DNA of 64,000 bases, from assembly GCA_963696325.1 (NCBI GenBank), contig CAVOJV010000052.1:1-64000 (forward strand), written 5' to 3'. Position 1 is the stretch's first letter. The number at the start of each line of letters is the position of its first letter. Below, in pieces: positions 52,500 to 61,240 of the stretch. Made by a program: the position numbers and the translations under genes. The notes beneath the pieces were generated by a model. The model did no database searches and had not been told where the DNA came from. It worked only from the letters and a program-made list of their open reading frames with translations. Source of the DNA: CAVOJV01 sp963696325. Its GTDB lineage: Bacteria > Pseudomonadota > Gammaproteobacteria > Competibacterales > Competibacteraceae.

Positions 52500-52523
52500 T
52501 CCCCCCTTTGGTAAAGAGGGAAG
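52500..52523. repeat. short palindromic repeat related to the 34.5-kb element
   Basis: CTCCCCCCTTTGGTAAAGAG and following GGA form an imperfect hairpin between smc and zipA and share the CCCCCTT-AAGxGGG core with the element at 34524-34630. It could serve as a processing or attenuation site in the operon. Confidence 0.4.
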
Positions 52524-52531
52524 GGCGTGGT

Positions 52532-55500
52532 TTACGCCGTCGCCAGGCGCACTGCCTCGTCCACGTCCACCGCCACCAGGTGAGAAACCCCTGGTTCATG
52601 CATGGTCACCCCCGAGAGATGCTGGGCGATTTCCATCGTGCTTTTATTATGAGTGATAAATATAAACTGTATTTGTGTGGACATCTCCCGGACCAGATCG
52701 CCAAAGCGTCCTATATTAGCTTCATCCAGGGGAGCGTCCACTTCGTCAAGCATGCAAAAAGGCGCCGGGTTGAGCTGGAAGAGAGCGAATATCAGGGCTA
52801 CCGCGGTAAGCGCCTTCTCGCCACCTGACAGCAGATGGATGGTGCCAATGCGTTTGCCCGGCGGTCGCGCCATGATGGCGACACCCGCATCCAGCATATC
52901 TTCCCCCACCAGTTCCAGGTAAGCCTGCCCACCGCCGAACAGGCGCGGGAATAAGATTTGCAAATTGGCGTTGGCGCCCTCGAAGGTATCCTTGAACCGG
53001 CCGCGGGTGTCTCGATCGATCCTGCGGATGGCATTCTCCAGGGTAGTCAGTGCCTCTACCAAATCGTCATTCTGGGCATCTAGATAGCGCTTGCGTTCCG
53101 ACAGTTGCGCGAATTCCTCGACGGCAGCCAGGTTGACGGCCCCCAGGCGTTGAAGCTGTTTGCCCAGTCGCTCCAGCTCTGCCTGCCAGTGTGCTTCCTC
53201 CGCCGTGGCGGGTAGCGTGGCCAGCAGGGTGGACGGGTCGGCACCCAGCTCTTGCAGTTGTTCCAGCAGGATCTGGCGCTGCACACTGATTTCCCGCCAA
53301 GTCAGGCGCTCGGTGGCAAGGGTTTCGCGCTGTTTCTCAAGCTTACGCTCGCAAGCTATGCGAGTTTGTTCCAGATCGCGCAGTTCGGTGTTCTGGGTTT
53401 CTAAGGTGTGGCGGGCGGCGCCAAGACCCTGGTCCGCTACGATCCGGGTTTCCAACAGGACCGCCAGTTGTTCTCGAACCACCGATTCATCGCCCGGATC
53501 GAGACCGGTCGCCAGTTGTTGCTGGCGCGTTGCCAGTTGTTGGCGCTGCGGTTCCAGGCGTTCCAGGGCCTGGTGGGTGGAGCTTAGTGTGGCGCGCAGG
53601 GATTCCGCCGCCAGCGCTTGTCGCTGGGCGGCATGGCGAGCGCCGGTCGCCTGTGCGCGCCGCGCTTCCAGAACGAAGCGCAAGCCTTCCCGCCGCGCCG
53701 TCAACTGCTGGCGCTCGTCGCTCAAACGTTCCATGGCCAGCGTGGCTTCCGCCAGGGAGGCCCTGGCCGCTTGCAATTCCGTCTGGTCCTGGCCGCCCTG
53801 GTGGCTTAGTTCCGCTTGTTCCGCCGCGATGGCGGCGCGCCGGGCGAGGACTTGTTGCAGGCGGCCGGTCAGGGCAGTGAGCTGGTTTTGCAGGCGCGTT
53901 TGCTCGCGATGGCTCTGATTGACCGCTTCCTGAAGGGCGTCGCGGCCGCGTTCCAATTCGCGCAACTCACCCCGGTTGGTGTCCAGCGCCCCGGTGAGCC
54001 TGGCCAGGCATTCGGTGTCCAGGTCGAGCGTGGCTTGCAGCGCCTGAAGCTCCCGTTCGCGGGCCAGCACGCCAGCTTTTTCATCGCGGTCCCGCGCCAC
54101 CCGCAGCCAATCCCGACCCAGCCAGGCGCCATCCTGGGTAATCAGGGATTGCCGCGCCGTCAACTGCTGGCGCTGGGCCATGGCTTCGTCGAGATCGGTG
54201 GCCACCCGCACGCCGGCCAGCAGACTGGTCAGGGCAAAGGGGGCCTGGAGCTTGCTCAGCAGGGTCTGCTCCGCTGGCGCCGCGTTGTCCGCCGTTGTCG
54301 TGTCGAACAGGGTCAGGTGGCCTTGCCGCAGTTCCGCCAGGGCCGCCGCGGGTACTTGTAAATCCTGGACGCAGACCGCCTCCAGGAAACCGGCCAGGGC
54401 CATTTCCGCGGCCCGCTCCCAACCGGATTCGACGGCCAGGCATTCGGCCAGACGCGGTGTTTTATCCAGGCCCTGCGCCTTGAGCCAGGCGCCCGCGGCA
54501 CTTTCCCGCCGGCCCAGCGCGGCTTCTTGCAATGTGCGCAGCGAGGCCAGCCGGCCCCGTGCGGCGTGTACCTGCTCGCGGAGTCCGTGTGCCTCCGCTG
54601 TCCACCGCTGTCCGATCTCGCGCAGCTCGCCAATCCGGGCATCGCTCTGAACCAGTTGCGCATGATTAGCGGCCAGGGCCGTGCCGGCGGCCTGTTCGGC
54701 CAGTCGCAGTCGCTCCAGTTCGTCCTCCAGTCCATCGACAACCAGGCCGTCCTGCTCCAGGCGCAGTCGCTTCAGGCGGTGCTCCTGTTGGCTAAGCTGC
54801 CGCTCCAGATGCGCGATACGGGTTCGTTCCACGTCCGCCTGGCGTTCCGGCTCACTGGCGCGGCGGCTGAAGGTTTCCCACTCCTCCTGCCAGTCCTGCC
54901 GGGCGGTCTCTGCCTCCGTCAGTTGCGCATTGGCCTGCGCTTCCAGCGCTTTGGTTTCCGCCAGCGCTGCTTCCGCCTCCCGTAAGGACGTTTCCAGCGC
55001 CACGAGCCGTTCGGTATCCAGGTGGATCTGCTCCAACACCCGCGCCAGCGCCTGTTCGGTTTGCTGCAACGCTTCGTTTTGGCGTTGGCAGAGTTCGCGC
55101 TGATGCGCCAGGTCCTGCTCCAGGCGACTGATCTCCGAGCCTACCGCATAGAAATGCGCCTGAGTCTGATTGAATGCCTCGGTAAGACTTGTCTGCCGCT
55201 CCCGGCCCATCTCCAGGCGCGCCTCCAGGTGGCGCTGTTCGGCCACCCTGGCTTCCAGCGCGGTTTCCTGCCCCCCGATAGCGCTTTCCCGCGCCGCGCT
55301 GTCCGCGTTCAGCGCCCGCCAGCGCAGGGTCAGCAGTTCGGCCTTGCAGCGGCGCTCCTCGGCCCGGTAGCGCTGATATTGCTCGGCGGCCCGCGCCTGG
55401 CGCTGGAGGTGCTGGAGCTGCCGGCCCAGTTCCTCGCGTAGATCGGTGAGGCGATCCAGGTTCTCGCGGGTATGGCGGATGCGGGCCTCGGTCTCCCGGC

Positions 55501-56029
55501 GGCGTTCCTTATACTTGGAAATGCCCGCCGCTTCTTCGAGGAAGACCCGCAATTCCTCGGGTTTGGCCTCGATGAGCCGCGAGATCATGCCCTGCTCGAT
55601 GATGGCGTAGCTACGCGGCCCCAGGCCGGTGCCCAGGAAAATATCGGTAATATCCCGGCGCCGGCAGCGGGCGCCGTTCACTAAATAGCTGGATTGACCG
55701 TCGCGGCTCAGCACGCGCTTGATGGCAATCTCGTTATACTGCACCCAGGCGCCCCCCAGCTTGCCCTGGCTGTTGTCAAAGACCAGCTCGATGGTAGCCT
55801 GGCCCACCGGTTTGCGCGCCGCGGAACCATTGAAGATCACATCCTCCAGGGATTCGCCGCGCAGGCTGCGGGCGGAACTCTCGCCCATGACCCAGCGCAC
55901 GGCGTCGATGATGTTGGATTTGCCACAGCCATTGGGCCCGACGACGCCCAGCAGATTGCTGGGCAGGTGGAAGGTAGTCGGGTCCACGAAGGATTTGAAC
56001 CCCGCCAGTTTGATTTTGGTCAGACGCAA
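52532..56029 (-). CDS. smc: chromosome segregation protein SMC
   Basis: A 1165-residue SMC ATPase. Walker A GPNGCGKSN is at residues 32-40, the hinge is central (WERAAEMALAGFLEAVCVQD, LQVPAAALAEL), flanked by long coiled coils, and the C-terminal head has signature HLLSGGEKALTAVALIFALF and Walker B FCMLDEVDAPLDEANI. It compacts and separates chromosomes. It heads the smc-zipA-ligA cluster. The start follows GAGAGAGG at normal spacing. Confidence 0.97.
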   Translation of the reverse strand: MRLTKIKLAGFKSFVDPTTFHLPSNLLGVVGPNGCGKSNIIDAVRWVMGESSARSLRGESLEDVIFNGSAARKPVGQATIELVFDNSQGKLGGAWVQYNEIAIKRVLSRDGQSSYLVNGARCRRRDITDIFLGTGLGPRSYAIIEQGMISRLIEAKPEELRVFLEEAAGISKYKERRRETEARIRHTRENLDRLTDLREELGRQLQHLQRQARAAEQYQRYRAEERRCKAELLTLRWRALNADSAARESAIGGQETALEARVAEQRHLEARLEMGRERQTSLTEAFNQTQAHFYAVGSEISRLEQDLAHQRELCQRQNEALQQTEQALARVLEQIHLDTERLVALETSLREAEAALAETKALEAQANAQLTEAETARQDWQEEWETFSRRASEPERQADVERTRIAHLERQLSQQEHRLKRLRLEQDGLVVDGLEDELERLRLAEQAAGTALAANHAQLVQSDARIGELREIGQRWTAEAHGLREQVHAARGRLASLRTLQEAALGRRESAAGAWLKAQGLDKTPRLAECLAVESGWERAAEMALAGFLEAVCVQDLQVPAAALAELRQGHLTLFDTTTADNAAPAEQTLLSKLQAPFALTSLLAGVRVATDLDEAMAQRQQLTARQSLITQDGAWLGRDWLRVARDRDEKAGVLARERELQALQATLDLDTECLARLTGALDTNRGELRELERGRDALQEAVNQSHREQTRLQNQLTALTGRLQQVLARRAAIAAEQAELSHQGGQDQTELQAARASLAEATLAMERLSDERQQLTARREGLRFVLEARRAQATGARHAAQRQALAAESLRATLSSTHQALERLEPQRQQLATRQQQLATGLDPGDESVVREQLAVLLETRIVADQGLGAARHTLETQNTELRDLEQTRIACERKLEKQRETLATERLTWREISVQRQILLEQLQELGADPSTLLATLPATAEEAHWQAELERLGKQLQRLGAVNLAAVEEFAQLSERKRYLDAQNDDLVEALTTLENAIRRIDRDTRGRFKDTFEGANANLQILFPRLFGGGQAYLELVGEDMLDAGVAIMARPPGKRIGTIHLLSGGEKALTAVALIFALFQLNPAPFCMLDEVDAPLDEANIGRFGDLVREMSTQIQFIFITHNKSTMEIAQHLSGVTMHEPGVSHLVAVDVDEAVRLATA

Positions 56030-56205
56030 GGCGTAACCTCTCTCCTATCCCCGGCGGATCGACGGGAAGTCCAGTTTACTTGCCATCCGGGCAAGTGGAG
56101 CAGGGGAGTCGCTGGTCGTTTCAAGCGCGGATTCTCGTCTGTGAAAACAACATAGTGTAAATTGATATTCCTTTTAAACGAAGCCCACGGGAGCGAGCCA
56201 AGCCG

Positions 56206-56595
56206 ATGTCAACCGAACCGAGCCGGGCGCTGGAAACCTTCGCCAACCCCAGTGTAGCCCGTGACTATACCATCCGTATGCGGGTGCCGGAATTTACTTG
56301 CCTCTGCCCCAAGACCGGCCAGCCGGACTTTGCCACCATCCACATCGAGTATGTGCCCGACCTCACCTGCGTCGAACTCAAGTCCCTCAAGCTCTATCTG
56401 TGGTCGTACCGCGACCGGGGCGCTTTTCACGAGGCCGTCGCCAACCAGATCCTCGCCGATCTGGTCAACGCCTGCCAGCCGCGCTTCCTGCGCATCACGG
56501 CGGAATTCTACGTGCGGGGTGGTATCTACACGACCGTGATTGCGGAGCACCGGCGGCCGGGGTGGGTTCCGCCGGTGCCGGTTACGCTGCCATAA
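56206..56595 (+). CDS. queF: NADPH-dependent preQ0 reductase (short QueF)
   Basis: A 129-residue single-domain nitrile reductase making preQ1 for queuosine. The catalytic Cys34 is in CLCPKTGQPDF with Asp41 following, and the family motif E-L-KSLKLY-LWSYRDRG is at 57-72. The later FYVRGGIYTTVIAEH closes the fold. The short length marks the YkvM type and not the 280-residue E. coli type. It is 13 bases upstream of cysZ and divergent from smc. Confidence 0.95.
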   Translation: MSTEPSRALETFANPSVARDYTIRMRVPEFTCLCPKTGQPDFATIHIEYVPDLTCVELKSLKLYLWSYRDRGAFHEAVANQILADLVNACQPRFLRITAEFYVRGGIYTTVIAEHRRPGWVPPVPVTLP

Positions 56596-56608
56596 GGATT
56601 GCGCGGAC

Positions 56609-57340
56609 ATGGACAATGGTTTTTTAAAAGGCGCTTCCTATCTGCTGACGGGCTTGCGCTGGCTTATCCGTCCGGGATTGCGCCGCTTCGTGGCGATTCC
56701 CCTGCTGATCAATACCCTGCTCTTCGGTGCGGCTATCTGGTGGGGCACCAGCGAATTCAACGTCTTTCTGAACTGGGTGCTGGGATACCTGCCGACCTGG
56801 TTGGATTGGCTGCGCTGGTTGCTGTGGCCTTTGTTTGCCGTCACGGTGCTGCTGCTGTGTTTCTATACGTTTACTTTGGCGGCCAATTTCATCGCCGCGC
56901 CCTTCAACGGCCTGCTGGCGGAAAAGGTGGAAGATATGGCCAGCCCCGGGGTGACGCGCCCTCCGAACCGCCCGCTGTGGCGGGAAATCGCCACCTCCCC
57001 GCTGGCGGAACTCAAAAAGCTGATCTATTTCCTGTTCTGGGCGTTGCCCCTGTTGATCTTGTTCTTCATACCGGGGATCAATGTGGCCGCGTCTCTCACC
57101 TGGCTGGTGTTCAACGCCTGGATGCTGGCCCTGCAATACCTGGACTACCCGCTGGGTAATCATGCCATCCCGTTCCGGCAACAGCGCCGTATTCTCGGCA
57201 GGCGGCGGCTGCTGGTGCTGGGTTTTGGCAGCGCGGTACTGCTGTTGACCATGCTGCCGGTGCTGAATTTCGTGGCTGTGCCGGCGGCGGTTATCGGCGC
57301 GACCCTGCTGTGGGTAGAACAGTTTCCCGAGGTCGCATAA
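56609..57340 (+). CDS. cysZ: CysZ-type sulfate transport protein
   Basis: A 243-residue membrane protein of the CysZ/EI24 family. It starts FLKGASYLLTGLRWLIRPGL and shows LAANFIAAPFNGLLAEKVED, FIPGINVAASLTWLVFNAWM and LDYPLGNH, with four hydrophobic regions. CysZ supplies sulfate for cysteine synthesis, which fits the ATP sulfurylase gene at 61-63 kb. ATG 56609 follows AAGGA; it is cotranscribed with queF. Confidence 0.92.
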   Translation: MDNGFLKGASYLLTGLRWLIRPGLRRFVAIPLLINTLLFGAAIWWGTSEFNVFLNWVLGYLPTWLDWLRWLLWPLFAVTVLLLCFYTFTLAANFIAAPFNGLLAEKVEDMASPGVTRPPNRPLWREIATSPLAELKKLIYFLFWALPLLILFFIPGINVAASLTWLVFNAWMLALQYLDYPLGNHAIPFRQQRRILGRRRLLVLGFGSAVLLLTMLPVLNFVAVPAAVIGATLLWVEQFPEVA

Positions 57341-57351
57341 CCGCCGGTAAA

Positions 57352-58527
57352 TTATGGCAGCAATGCTTCCCGCAGCCGCTCCATCCCTTTGGCGAGATTC
57401 TCCAGGGAATTGGTATAGGCGAACCGTACATGGCGCTTGGCTTGATGGCTGCCGAAGTCAATGCCGGGGGTAATGGCCACGCCGGTTTCTTCCAGCAACT
57501 CCACGGCGAATCTGTAGCTGTCGTCCGTGAAACGGCTGCAATCGGCGTACAGATAAAACGCCCCCTCGGGGGTGATGGGAATGCCAAAGCCCAGTTCCCG
57601 CAGAGCCGGCAGCAGAAAATCCCGGCGCGCCTGGAATTGCTGGCGGCGCGCCTCGAAGATGGCCTGGGCCGCTGGCGTGAAAGCGGCGAGCGCGGCGTAT
57701 TGAGCTGGAGTGGAGGGCGCCAGGAAAAGATTCTGGGCCAGCTTTTCCGCTTCCCGCGCATAGCACTCCGGAGCCACCAGCCAACCCAACCGCCAGCCGG
57801 TCATGCCGTAGTATTTGGAGAAGCTGTTGACCACGAACACCTGATCGGACGCGGCCAGCGCGGTAGGAGCCTCGGCGTCGTAAAGCAGGCCGTGGTAGAT
57901 TTCATCGATGATAACTTGACCGCCCTGACCCTCAGCGACGGCCAGGATCTCGGCCAGCGTCTTCGGGCTCAGCAGGGTGCCGGTGGGATTGGCGGGGGAG
58001 GCCAGCAACACGGCCACCGTGCGGTCGCTCCAGTGCTGTTCGACCAATGGGGCCGTGAGTTGATAGGCGCTCTTCGGCCCTACCGGAATCCCCACCGGTT
58101 CGCCGTCCAGCAAGCGCACGAAGTGGCGATTGCATGGGTAACTGGGGTCAGCCATCAGCACCTGTTCGCCGGGATTGATCAGTACCGCGGTGGCCAGTTG
58201 CAGCGCGCCCGAGGCTCCCGGGGTCACCAGAACGCGCTCCCTGGGAATGTTGACGCCGTAGTGGGCCCGGTAATGGGCGGCGATGGCCTGGCGCAACTCC
58301 GGTATGCCGACGGCGGGGGTATAGCGGGTTCGCCCTTCACTCAAAGCCCGCTGGCCGGCGGCGATGATGGGCGCGGCGGTGGGGAAATCCGGCTCGCCCA
58401 CTTCCATGTGGATAATGGAGCGCCCCTGTGCTTCCAGCGCCTGGGCACGGGCCAGCAACTCCATGACATAAAACGGCGCGATGGCCGCCATGCGGCCCGC
58501 CAGATGGAAGGTATGAGCGGCTTGCAT
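57352..58527 (-). CDS. class I/II pyridoxal-phosphate aminotransferase
   Basis: A 391-residue aminotransferase. The PLP lysine is in VNSFSKYYGMTGWRLGWLV (near residue 233). Other fold markers are HMEVGEPDFPT, TPGASGALQLATAVLINPGE, SPANPTGTLLS and the C-terminal RFAYTNSLENLAKGMERL. The substrate is not determined by motif; aspartate-type or aromatic donors are possible. It lies nine bases downstream of pilU on the same strand. Confidence 0.9.
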   Translation of the reverse strand: MQAAHTFHLAGRMAAIAPFYVMELLARAQALEAQGRSIIHMEVGEPDFPTAAPIIAAGQRALSEGRTRYTPAVGIPELRQAIAAHYRAHYGVNIPRERVLVTPGASGALQLATAVLINPGEQVLMADPSYPCNRHFVRLLDGEPVGIPVGPKSAYQLTAPLVEQHWSDRTVAVLLASPANPTGTLLSPKTLAEILAVAEGQGGQVIIDEIYHGLLYDAEAPTALAASDQVFVVNSFSKYYGMTGWRLGWLVAPECYAREAEKLAQNLFLAPSTPAQYAALAAFTPAAQAIFEARRQQFQARRDFLLPALRELGFGIPITPEGAFYLYADCSRFTDDSYRFAVELLEETGVAITPGIDFGSHQAKRHVRFAYTNSLENLAKGMERLREALLP

Positions 58528-58536
58528 GGTAGTGGG

Positions 58537-59661
58537 TTACAGCATCCTGCCCTTGTCATCTGTCTCATGGATGGAAAGATCAGAGGCGCTGGTCTGATTA
58601 ACGCCCTCGGACAGGCGGATCTGCAAGCCTACGTTGTTGCGGGAATCGGCGTTCTTGATCGCCTCTTCCTTGGAGATCTTGCCTTCCTTGTAGAGCCTGA
58701 ACAGCGCCTGGTCGAAGGTCTGCATGCCCGACTCGGTGGCCTGCTCCATGGCGTCCTTGATGTAATCTATCTTGCCCTTCTGGATAAGATCGGCGATGTA
58801 GGGCGTGTTTAGCAGCACCTCCACGGCGGGAACGAGGCCGCCACTTAGACTCTTGATCAGCCGCTGGGAGACGATGGCCCGCAGATTCAAGGAGAGGTCC
58901 ATCAGCAATTGCGCGCGCGCATCCTCGGGGAAGAAGTTGACGATACGCTCCAGGGCACCGTTGGCGTTGTTCGAGTGCAGGGTGGACAGGCAGAGATGGC
59001 CGGTTTCAGCGTAGGAGAGGGCGAATTTCATGATTTCGCGTTCCCGGACCTCGCCGATCAGGATCACGTCCGGCGCCTCGCGCAGGGCGCTCTTGAGGGC
59101 ATTTTCGTAGCTGTGCGTATCGATGCCCACCTCACGCTGGCCGACCAACGATTTCTTGTGGGGGTGAGTGAATTCGATGGGGTCTTCGATGGTCAGGATA
59201 TGTCCCGGCGAACTGGAATTACGGTGGTCGATCATGGCCGCCAGGGTGGTGGACTTGCCGGAACCGGTAGAGCCTACCATCAGAACCAGGCCGCGCTTTT
59301 CCATGACCAGTTGTTTGAGCAGCGACGGCAGCCCCAATTCCTCTACCTGCGGGATCTCGCCTTTGACATAGCGGATTACCATGCCCACTTCGCCGCGCTG
59401 GCGGAAGACGTTGGCGCGAAACCGGCCCACCCCGGGCAGGGGGATGGCGAAGTTCGATTCCCACTGGTGCTCGAATTCCTTGATCTGGTCGTCTTTCATG
59501 ACGGAATAGGCGATTTCCCGCACGCCACCGGGCCCGATCGGCTTGTTGCCGACCGGTCGGACGACACCGTTAATCTTGATGTGGACGGGTGTCCCCACGT
59601 AGAAGAACAGATCGGAGGCGTTCTTATCCACCATGAGTTTGAGGTAAGGCGTAATATCCAT
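58537..59661 (-). CDS. pilU: type IV pilus retraction ATPase PilU
   Basis: A 374-residue PilT/PilU-family hexameric ATPase. Walker A is GSTGSGKSTTLAAMIDHRN, the Asp box ILTIEDPIEFTH, Walker B DVILIGEVRE and the His box LSTLHSNNANG. The C-terminal extension beyond residue 345 (QIRLSEGVNQTSASDLSIHE) and the opening MDITPYLKLMVDKNASDLFF are PilU and not PilT features. It assists pilus retraction and twitching. No pilT is in the window. Confidence 0.93.
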   Translation of the reverse strand: MDITPYLKLMVDKNASDLFFYVGTPVHIKINGVVRPVGNKPIGPGGVREIAYSVMKDDQIKEFEHQWESNFAIPLPGVGRFRANVFRQRGEVGMVIRYVKGEIPQVEELGLPSLLKQLVMEKRGLVLMVGSTGSGKSTTLAAMIDHRNSSSPGHILTIEDPIEFTHPHKKSLVGQREVGIDTHSYENALKSALREAPDVILIGEVREREIMKFALSYAETGHLCLSTLHSNNANGALERIVNFFPEDARAQLLMDLSLNLRAIVSQRLIKSLSGGLVPAVEVLLNTPYIADLIQKGKIDYIKDAMEQATESGMQTFDQALFRLYKEGKISKEEAIKNADSRNNVGLQIRLSEGVNQTSASDLSIHETDDKGRML

Positions 59662-59742
59662 TAGCGTCTCCTTGATTGCATCACTTTAAATCCGGAATAT
59701 CGGTCCAATCCAACGATCCCTCGCCGGCGGCGGACAACGCGT

Positions 59743-61143
59743 TTATCTTACCCGATTAAGACCGTTGAGGGCCGCCACGCGATAGGCTTCAGCCATGGTT
59801 GGATAGTTGAAGGTGGTGTTGACGAAATAGAGCAAGGTATTGGCTGCCCCTTTTTGCGACATGATCGCCTGGCCGATGTGGATGATCTCCGACGCCTGGT
59901 TGCCAAAGCAATGAATGCCCAGGAGTTCCAGGGTTTCCCGATGAAAAAGGATCTTTAGCATGCCCACCGTCTTGCCGGTGATTTGGGCGCGCGCCAGATT
60001 CTTGAACCAGGAGTGCCCAACCTCGTAAGGGATGCAGGCCTCGGTCAGTTCCTTTTCGGTACGTCCGACTGAACTGATCTCTGGAGAGGTATAGATGCCG
60101 GTGGGGATGTATTCCACCAGATGTTGATCGCAGCGTCCCTCCACCAGGTGGGTGCCGGCGAAGCGTCCCTGATCATAGGCCGCACTGGCCAGGCTGGGGT
60201 AGCCGATGACGTCGCCCACGGCATAGATGTGGGGCAGTTCGGTCTGGTAGTTGGCATTGACCCGCAGTTGCCCGCGGCTGTTGGGGGTAATCCCCAACGT
60301 CTCCAGGCCCATGTTGTAGGCATTGCCGGTGCGGCCATTGGCCCAGAGGATGGCATCGCTCTTGATTTTCTTCCCCGATTTGAGCTGGAGCGTTACGCTG
60401 TCGGCACTGTACTCCACGCATTCGTATACCTCGTTGTGGCGGATCAACACCCCCTGGTCACGCAGGTGGTAGTTGAGGGCGTGAATGATCTCGTCGTCCA
60501 GAAAGGCCAGCAATTGAGAGCGGGTATTCACCAGATCGACCTTGCAGCCCAGACCCCGGAAGATGCTGGCGTATTCGCAGCCGATTACACCGGCGCCGTA
60601 AATAGTGATGGAACGAGGCGTGCTGGACATGCCCAGGATGGTATCGCTGTCGAAAATGCGTGGATGAGTAAAGTCCAAATCGTCCGGCCGGTAGGGTCGG
60701 GAGCCGGTGGCAATCACGAAAGCATCGGCGCTGAGGCGTAGTTTTGGCCGGTCGTCGGCCGCTTGGAGTTCGACGGTATGGGAGTCCAGGAAGTGGGCGC
60801 GGCCATGGATCAGTTGCGCTTGATTGCGGTCGTAGAAATCCTGGCGCATGCTTACCTGCTGAGAAATTACCGATTCGGCGGTGTGCACCAGTTCCGGATA
60901 GGAAAACTGAGCGGGCTTGCCTATGCTGCGATACAAGGGGTGACGGTTGAACTCGCCCAGGCGGCTGGTGGCATGTCGCAGGGCCTTGGAGGGAATCGTC
61001 CCCCAATGCGTGCAGCCGCCCCCGACCTGAGGATATTGCTCCAGCACGGCTATCGACTTGGCCGTCTTGGCAATAGTCATCGCAGCGCCTTCCCCACCCG
61101 GCCCGGTGCCGATCACGATGACGTCGTATTTCTGTTCGCTCAT
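59743..61143 (-). CDS. sthA: soluble pyridine nucleotide transhydrogenase
   Basis: A 466-residue flavoprotein of the disulfide reductase fold that exchanges hydride between NADPH and NAD. The FAD motif is IVIGTGPGGEGAAMTIAK. At the redox site it has GGGCTHWGTIPSKALRHA with a single Cys44, the SthA form lacking the redox disulfide. The NAD motif is IYGAGVIGCEYASIFRGLG and the dimer end is LLYFVNTTFNYPTMAEAYR. It is intact and monocistronic. Confidence 0.95.
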   Translation of the reverse strand: MSEQKYDVIVIGTGPGGEGAAMTIAKTAKSIAVLEQYPQVGGGCTHWGTIPSKALRHATSRLGEFNRHPLYRSIGKPAQFSYPELVHTAESVISQQVSMRQDFYDRNQAQLIHGRAHFLDSHTVELQAADDRPKLRLSADAFVIATGSRPYRPDDLDFTHPRIFDSDTILGMSSTPRSITIYGAGVIGCEYASIFRGLGCKVDLVNTRSQLLAFLDDEIIHALNYHLRDQGVLIRHNEVYECVEYSADSVTLQLKSGKKIKSDAILWANGRTGNAYNMGLETLGITPNSRGQLRVNANYQTELPHIYAVGDVIGYPSLASAAYDQGRFAGTHLVEGRCDQHLVEYIPTGIYTSPEISSVGRTEKELTEACIPYEVGHSWFKNLARAQITGKTVGMLKILFHRETLELLGIHCFGNQASEIIHIGQAIMSQKGAANTLLYFVNTTFNYPTMAEAYRVAALNGLNRVR

Positions 61144-61240
61144 GCTTGCGCCTCTGGCTTAGCCTGAATAGTATTGAAAATCAACCCACCGGCATCATCC
61201 TCTGATGGGCGCGCGGGTGTTGAGTGGTGATTGCCCGGGC

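Noticed and set aside
57310..58812. 500-codon plus-strand frame across the aminotransferase gene
   Set aside because: Antisense shadow; no domain and no ribosome site.
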